Positions 34,102-38,110 of a stretch of 38,110 nucleotides of DNA are shown here, piece after piece. How positions within the stretch are numbered: position 1 is the first letter of the stretch; each line of letters starts with the position of its first letter. The position numbers and the translations under genes are program-made. Origin of the DNA: an uncultured Bacillota bacterium (lineage in GTDB: Bacteria; Bacillota_I; Bacilli_A; Izemoplasmatales; UBA1188); assembly GCA_937907585.1 (NCBI GenBank), contig CALCVH010000178.1, positions 1 through 38,110 of the forward strand, read 5' to 3'. The notes beneath the pieces were generated by a model. It was not told the origin of the DNA. It was given only the letters and a program-made list of their open reading frames with translations, and did not search any database.

Positions 34102-35001
34102 ATGCATTTTGGTATTTTTCATACAGCAAAAAATATTTATCCAGAAGTTTTTGAAGAATTAAATAATAGTGATTATATTTCGTTTTTTCTCTCTGAAAGC
34201 ACACCGGAAGATCCAGTATCAATTGCTATGGCAAAAGAGATTAGTGAAAAAGGCAAAAAATTATATGTCGCCTTTTTCACTTGGATTTTCCACCATGTTA
34301 AATACCAAAAAATGATTGATGTTGGTTCAGATGATGATTTCATAGTGAAATGCGAACTATATCCAAATTGGAAAGAGATAATAGATAAGAAAATTTCGTT
34401 CTATAAATCATTAAATATAGATGATACTATTGAAGGTTTTTATATTGATGAGCCATTACTTAATGGCATTACTCTTGATGATTTTGAAATGGTAACCAAA
34501 TATTTAAGTGAGGCATGGCCAGAAAAAAGAATATTTTGTTGCTTTAGTATCGCTGGTGTTGCACCAGATGTATGGACAACAGGCAATGTTGAACCAATCA
34601 CACCAAAAGCAGGACAATATTTAACAGACGTTGCATTTGATATGTATCATAAATTTGATGAAAAATATGAATACATATCAAAAGAAATGAAGAGGCGACT
34701 TGGAAATAGAAAAGATATAAGAATTTGGTATGTACCATGTGTAATGAACTATAGAGGCGATAAAGACGAACAACATTGTTTAGACCATCTTAACGGTTTA
34801 TATGATCTATTCAAAAAAGAAGATAATCCTGGAGGACTAATTTGCTACACCTATTATACGTTTCCACAAGAAGTAGAAGGATTAGGAAATATTGGCTTAG
34901 ATCATTTAAGAGGACAGTCTAAAGGAGATAAAAACTGGACACGTTTATATAATAGAATAATTGAAATTGGACAAGAGATTACAAAAATAACAAATAAATA
35001 A
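34102..35001 (+). CDS. Cytosolic paralogue of the glycosidase-like domain
   Basis: This 299-aa protein lacks a signal peptide and consists of the barrel domain alone. Matching blocks to the preceding lipoprotein are GFYIDEPLLNGI (D116, E117; GYYCDEPLLAGI in the lipoprotein), FDMYHKF, IWYVPCVMNYRGD, and YTYYTFPQEVEGLGNIGL. The pairing suggests that one copy starts polymer breakdown outside the cell and this one finishes imported fragments inside. It has an SD (AGGAG) and follows the lipoprotein by 9 nt. I do not recognise the family by name. Conservation of the acidic DEP pair in both makes an enzymatic role more likely than pure binding. Confidence 0.65.
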   Translation: MHFGIFHTAKNIYPEVFEELNNSDYISFFLSESTPEDPVSIAMAKEISEKGKKLYVAFFTWIFHHVKYQKMIDVGSDDDFIVKCELYPNWKEIIDKKISFYKSLNIDDTIEGFYIDEPLLNGITLDDFEMVTKYLSEAWPEKRIFCCFSIAGVAPDVWTTGNVEPITPKAGQYLTDVAFDMYHKFDEKYEYISKEMKRRLGNRKDIRIWYVPCVMNYRGDKDEQHCLDHLNGLYDLFKKEDNPGGLICYTYYTFPQEVEGLGNIGLDHLRGQSKGDKNWTRLYNRIIEIGQEITKITNK

Positions 35002-35017
35002 AAAAGAAAGGAGAAAC

Positions 35018-38000
35018 ATGAAAAAGTTTTTTATTACATTTTTAGCTATTGCTTTTGTAATATCTTCTATATCTTTAGCAGCTTGTGACAAAAAAACAAC
35101 CACAACTAAAGAAGAACAAACAACAACTGAAGAAAAAGTTACTAAAAAAGATTTAGAAGTATCAATTGCAAATTTAGCAGATGGAAAGGTTACTGCTACT
35201 TATGATGGCCAAGTAAAGAGTATATTTGCTATGGCTGAAGGCAATGTTACATTAAAAATTGAATATGAAGGAAAAGGCAACACTTCTTATACAAAGAGTA
35301 CTACAGCTCCAACAAACGCAGGTGAGTATTCTGTAAGTGTTACTTATGCTGGAGATTCAACATATAATAGTTTTTCATCAACACTCGTTTTAGTTATTAG
35401 TAAAGGAATGCCTACTGTTACAGTTGAAATGGAAAACTATTCAGAATCTGACACACCTAAAACACCAACTGTTACAACAAATTCAACAGGAACAGTTACA
35501 TTTACTTATGAAGGTGTAGAAGATACTACTTATGAGGCTAGTGCAACAGCCCCAACTCAAGAAGGAACTTACAAAGTTACTGCTAAAGTAGCTGAAACTG
35601 AAAACTTTTTAGAAGCAACAGGAAGTGCAAACTTTACAATAGAAGCTCAAAAAGCTCAAGCTCCAACAACTGCTCCAGTACAAGCTGATGGCGATTCTCT
35701 AACTTATGAAATGTTAGCAGTTAAAGAAGAAACTGGTAAAGAATTCCGCCTATTGCTTGGTGAAAGTGTTATTGCTGACTGGCAAACTTCAGGAACATTC
35801 TATGGTTTGAAACCTGATACAGAATATGTGGTTCAAGTAAGAACTGCTGGCACTGCTGAATTAAGTCCATCTGAACCATCTGAATTAGTATTAAAACTTA
35901 AAACTTCAGCTGGTGCGCTTGTAGATACATTTGAAAGAAAGGCATTAGATGCTGGTGGACACGGTAATTTTGTTATGACAGATGAACATGTTCATAGTGG
36001 CGAACGTGCTTTAAAAACTGATAGACCTGATGGAGCTTATGGTTATATTTTATGGCCACAATCAATGCTTGAAAGATATGCCGATGAAAGCGGAGAAGCT
36101 TATTGGGGATATTATCAAAATGGTAGTTTTGAAAACAACTATGTAAACTTTTTACCATATCGCTACATGAGTATGTGGGTTTATGTTGAAGAAGATTGCA
36201 TATTAAAATCAGGATTAGAAGTTTGGAAACAAACTTATGGTGATGTATTTGTTACTGGTGCAGGAACAGAACTCAAAGGTGGAGAATGGACAAAGGTTGT
36301 ATTTGATTTCCAAACTACATCACTTTTAAGAGGATCATTACCAGACATTCTATCTCATGTTGAAAAATTATATTTTAACTTTAATCCAGATGAAGCAAAA
36401 ACTTTCTATTTCGATGATGTATATCTATATGGAACTTTAGATAAACAAGAAACAACAATTACAGTAGAAAACTTAGTTGATGATGTATTGACATATAATT
36501 ATGACGGCGAACCTGTAACAATGAATGTTACAGTAACTGGAGGATTCGAATTAACTTATTCTTATGTTGGAATAGGAGAAACTACTTATGAAACTAGTTC
36601 AACAGCTCCAACAGAAGTAGGTACATATAAAGTTACAGTTTCATTTGCTGGAAACGATTTATTTAACGCAGCAACAAAAGAATTCACATTAAATATCGTT
36701 GAATATACAGCACCAGTTGTTGAACCTCCTGAAGATGATGCTTTAAATACATTTGAAGGATTTACTGCTGGAACAGCTCTACAAGGTTTTGAAGTTTCAA
36801 AAGACAGAGCACATACAGGCGTTAATTCATTAAAAGCAGCTACTCCTGATGGCGCTGGCGCAGCGTTCATAATCAACTTAGAATCATTGGTAGGTTACAA
36901 TTCTGAAACTCATACTTTAGATATTTCTGAATGTGACACTCTTGAATTCTATTTCTATACAACATATGGTTCATTTGTAATTAATAATGGATTTGAAATC
37001 TGGGCAGGAAGTGATGTTTATAACTGTGGTGTAGGCCAAACTGTTGCTGCAAACGAATGGGTAAAAGTTACAATTGATCTTAAGACTAACCCAATTATAA
37101 GAGGTGACTGGGCAACTATTTCAGCTAATGTAGATAAAATTATGCTTAACTTAAATCCATGGTTAGCTACTGATATATTTGGTGGCGCTGTAGGCCCATT
37201 CTATATTGATGATTTAAAATTCTATAAAAAAGTAGAAATTGTTGAACCTCCACTAGATCCATCATTAAACACATTTGAAGATTTTGAAACAGGTAGAGCA
37301 TTACAAGGCTTTGAAGTATCTGAAGACATGGCCCATACTGGTACTAAATCATTAAAATCACGCGAAACTGATGGTGCTAATGCAACATTCATTATAAATC
37401 TTGAAACATTAAAAGGTTATAACAGCGAAACTCATAAATTAGATATTTCTAATTATGACACTCTTGAATTCTATTTATATACAACATATGGTTCATTTGT
37501 TATAAATAGTGGATTTGAAATCTGGGCCGGTGAGAACGTTTACAACTGCGGTGTTGGACAAGCTGTAGCTGCAAACGAATGGGTAAAAGTTACAATTGAC
37601 CTTAAGACTAATCCAGTTATAAGAGGAGATTGGGCTACTATTTCAGCAAACGTAGAAAAACTTATCTTTAACTTATATCCATGGCAAGCAACTGATGTTA
37701 TTGGCGGCGTTGTAGGCCCATTCTATATTGACGATTTAAAATTCTGTAAGAATGTTCCTACGGATGAAAGCGTTAATACTTTTGAAGACTTTGAAGTTGG
37801 TAGAGCTTTACAAGGCTTCGAAGTAACTGATGAAGTAGCATTCACTGGTACTAAATCATTAAAATCACGCGAAACTGATGGTGCTAATGCAACATTCATT
37901 ATAAATCTTGAAACTTTAAAAGGCTATAACAGCGAAACCCATACTTTAGACATTTCTGAATGCGACACACTAGAATTCTACATCTACACAACTTATTCAT

Positions 38001-38110
38001 CATTTGTTATAAATAGCGGATTCGAAATGTGGGCTGGAGATAGTGTATATAACTGCGGTGTTGGACAAGCTGTAGCTGCAAACGAATGGGTAAAAGTTAC
38101 AATTGACCTT
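35018..38110 (+). CDS. Large surface lipoprotein, 3' end beyond the window
   Basis: The frame is open from ATG 35018 to the window edge (1031 codons, no stop). SD AAAGGAG (35007-35013) and a lipobox LAAC (Cys near 24) define the start, followed by a Thr/Lys stalk. Next come two MBG/Ig-like domains (each with 'TAPT..G.Y.V') to about residue 210, a fibronectin III-like stretch (about 215-305), and a jelly-roll ending FYFDDVYLY (about 470). Another Ig-like domain follows, then three near-identical jelly-roll repeats from 36743. The architecture is that of a carbohydrate-binding surface protein; no catalytic domain is seen in the part present. It is the seventh gene of operon B. Function is inferred from modules and context. 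Confidence 0.75.
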   Translation, partial: MKKFFITFLAIAFVISSISLAACDKKTTTTKEEQTTTEEKVTKKDLEVSIANLADGKVTATYDGQVKSIFAMAEGNVTLKIEYEGKGNTSYTKSTTAPTNAGEYSVSVTYAGDSTYNSFSSTLVLVISKGMPTVTVEMENYSESDTPKTPTVTTNSTGTVTFTYEGVEDTTYEASATAPTQEGTYKVTAKVAETENFLEATGSANFTIEAQKAQAPTTAPVQADGDSLTYEMLAVKEETGKEFRLLLGESVIADWQTSGTFYGLKPDTEYVVQVRTAGTAELSPSEPSELVLKLKTSAGALVDTFERKALDAGGHGNFVMTDEHVHSGERALKTDRPDGAYGYILWPQSMLERYADESGEAYWGYYQNGSFENNYVNFLPYRYMSMWVYVEEDCILKSGLEVWKQTYGDVFVTGAGTELKGGEWTKVVFDFQTTSLLRGSLPDILSHVEKLYFNFNPDEAKTFYFDDVYLYGTLDKQETTITVENLVDDVLTYNYDGEPVTMNVTVTGGFELTYSYVGIGETTYETSSTAPTEVGTYKVTVSFAGNDLFNAATKEFTLNIVEYTAPVVEPPEDDALNTFEGFTAGTALQGFEVSKDRAHTGVNSLKAATPDGAGAAFIINLESLVGYNSETHTLDISECDTLEFYFYTTYGSFVINNGFEIWAGSDVYNCGVGQTVAANEWVKVTIDLKTNPIIRGDWATISANVDKIMLNLNPWLATDIFGGAVGPFYIDDLKFYKKVEIVEPPLDPSLNTFEDFETGRALQGFEVSEDMAHTGTKSLKSRETDGANATFIINLETLKGYNSETHKLDISNYDTLEFYLYTTYGSFVINSGFEIWAGENVYNCGVGQAVAANEWVKVTIDLKTNPVIRGDWATISANVEKLIFNLYPWQATDVIGGVVGPFYIDDLKFCKNVPTDESVNTFEDFEVGRALQGFEVTDEVAFTGTKSLKSRETDGANATFIINLETLKGYNSETHTLDISECDTLEFYIYTTYSSFVINSGFEMWAGDSVYNCGVGQAVAANEWVKVTIDL
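36743..38110 (+). repeat. Three long coding repeats (174 and 169 codons)
   Basis: Repeat starts lie at 36743, 37265 and 37772. Each begins NTFE-GF/DF and runs through LQGFEV, LDIS, EFY-YTT and NEWVKVTIDL. Copies 2 and 3 share a 71-nt identical block (37337-37407 and 37844-37914) and a 60-nt identical block (37544-37603 and 38051-38110). Copy 1 is more diverged. Copy 3 is cut by the window edge. Confidence 0.9.

Overview
This AT-rich window looks chromosomal, from a low-GC Gram-positive-type bacterium of the Bacillota/Mycoplasmatota kind. I would guess an uncultured gut or rumen Mollicutes-like lineage such as the Acholeplasma/Anaeroplasma/RF39 group, but this is inference. It uses the standard code: UGA ends genes at 18036, 26639 and 31996, and Trp is UGG, so it is not a code-4 mycoplasma. 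Arg is mostly AGA. Promoters follow TTGAAA/TTGATA-17-TATAAT or extended -10 patterns. Secreted proteins are lipoproteins with Thr/Lys-rich stalks.

Left part (1-15.3 kb), mostly housekeeping. An AAA ATPase plus RloB-family pair (209-2265), with its own strong promoter, resembles RloAB/AbiL-type phage defence. A metallophosphoesterase follows, then a purine salvage operon hpt-purB-purA (hypoxanthine to IMP to adenylosuccinate to AMP) with an FAD-dependent protein. Next come tRNA-Tyr, a CPBP membrane protease on the minus strand, and a tight cluster rdgB-yfcE-like-929-aa protein. The 929-aa protein reads as TPR plus degenerate GAF/PAS/GGDEF/EAL. It is followed by a surface lipoprotein whose frame is broken by an in-frame TGA and whose C-terminal half looks like a barnase-type ribonuclease.

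Right part (15.5-38.1 kb), a carbohydrate-utilisation locus. Two paralogous AraC-type regulators on the minus strand each stand divergently in front of a plus-strand operon. Operon A (17365-24685) encodes an M24 peptidase-fold protein, a DapA-family aldolase, a zinc dehydrogenase, an enolase-superfamily sugar-acid dehydratase, a PIG-L deacetylase, a mutarotase-like protein and a GH36 alpha-galactosidase. Read together this suggests release of an alpha-galactoside and kinase-free oxidation of the sugar to a 2-keto-3-deoxy acid, then to pyruvate plus an aldehyde. Operon B (25722 to beyond the right edge) encodes two sugar ABC permeases and a lipoprotein binding protein, without an ATPase gene. 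It continues with three large lipoproteins built from recurring Ig-like and jelly-roll (probable carbohydrate-binding) modules. One of these carries a TIM-barrel-like catalytic domain that has a signal-less paralogue encoded next to it.

The best candidate for an undescribed system is the two-operon locus: a secreted/cytosolic pair of an unrecognised glycosidase-like family, operon-wide repeated binding modules, and an oxidative pathway under paired AraC regulators. Other notable points are four genes whose -10 boxes lie 6-8 nt from the start codon (likely leaderless mRNAs), the barnase-like lipoprotein, and the degenerate GGDEF-EAL protein.
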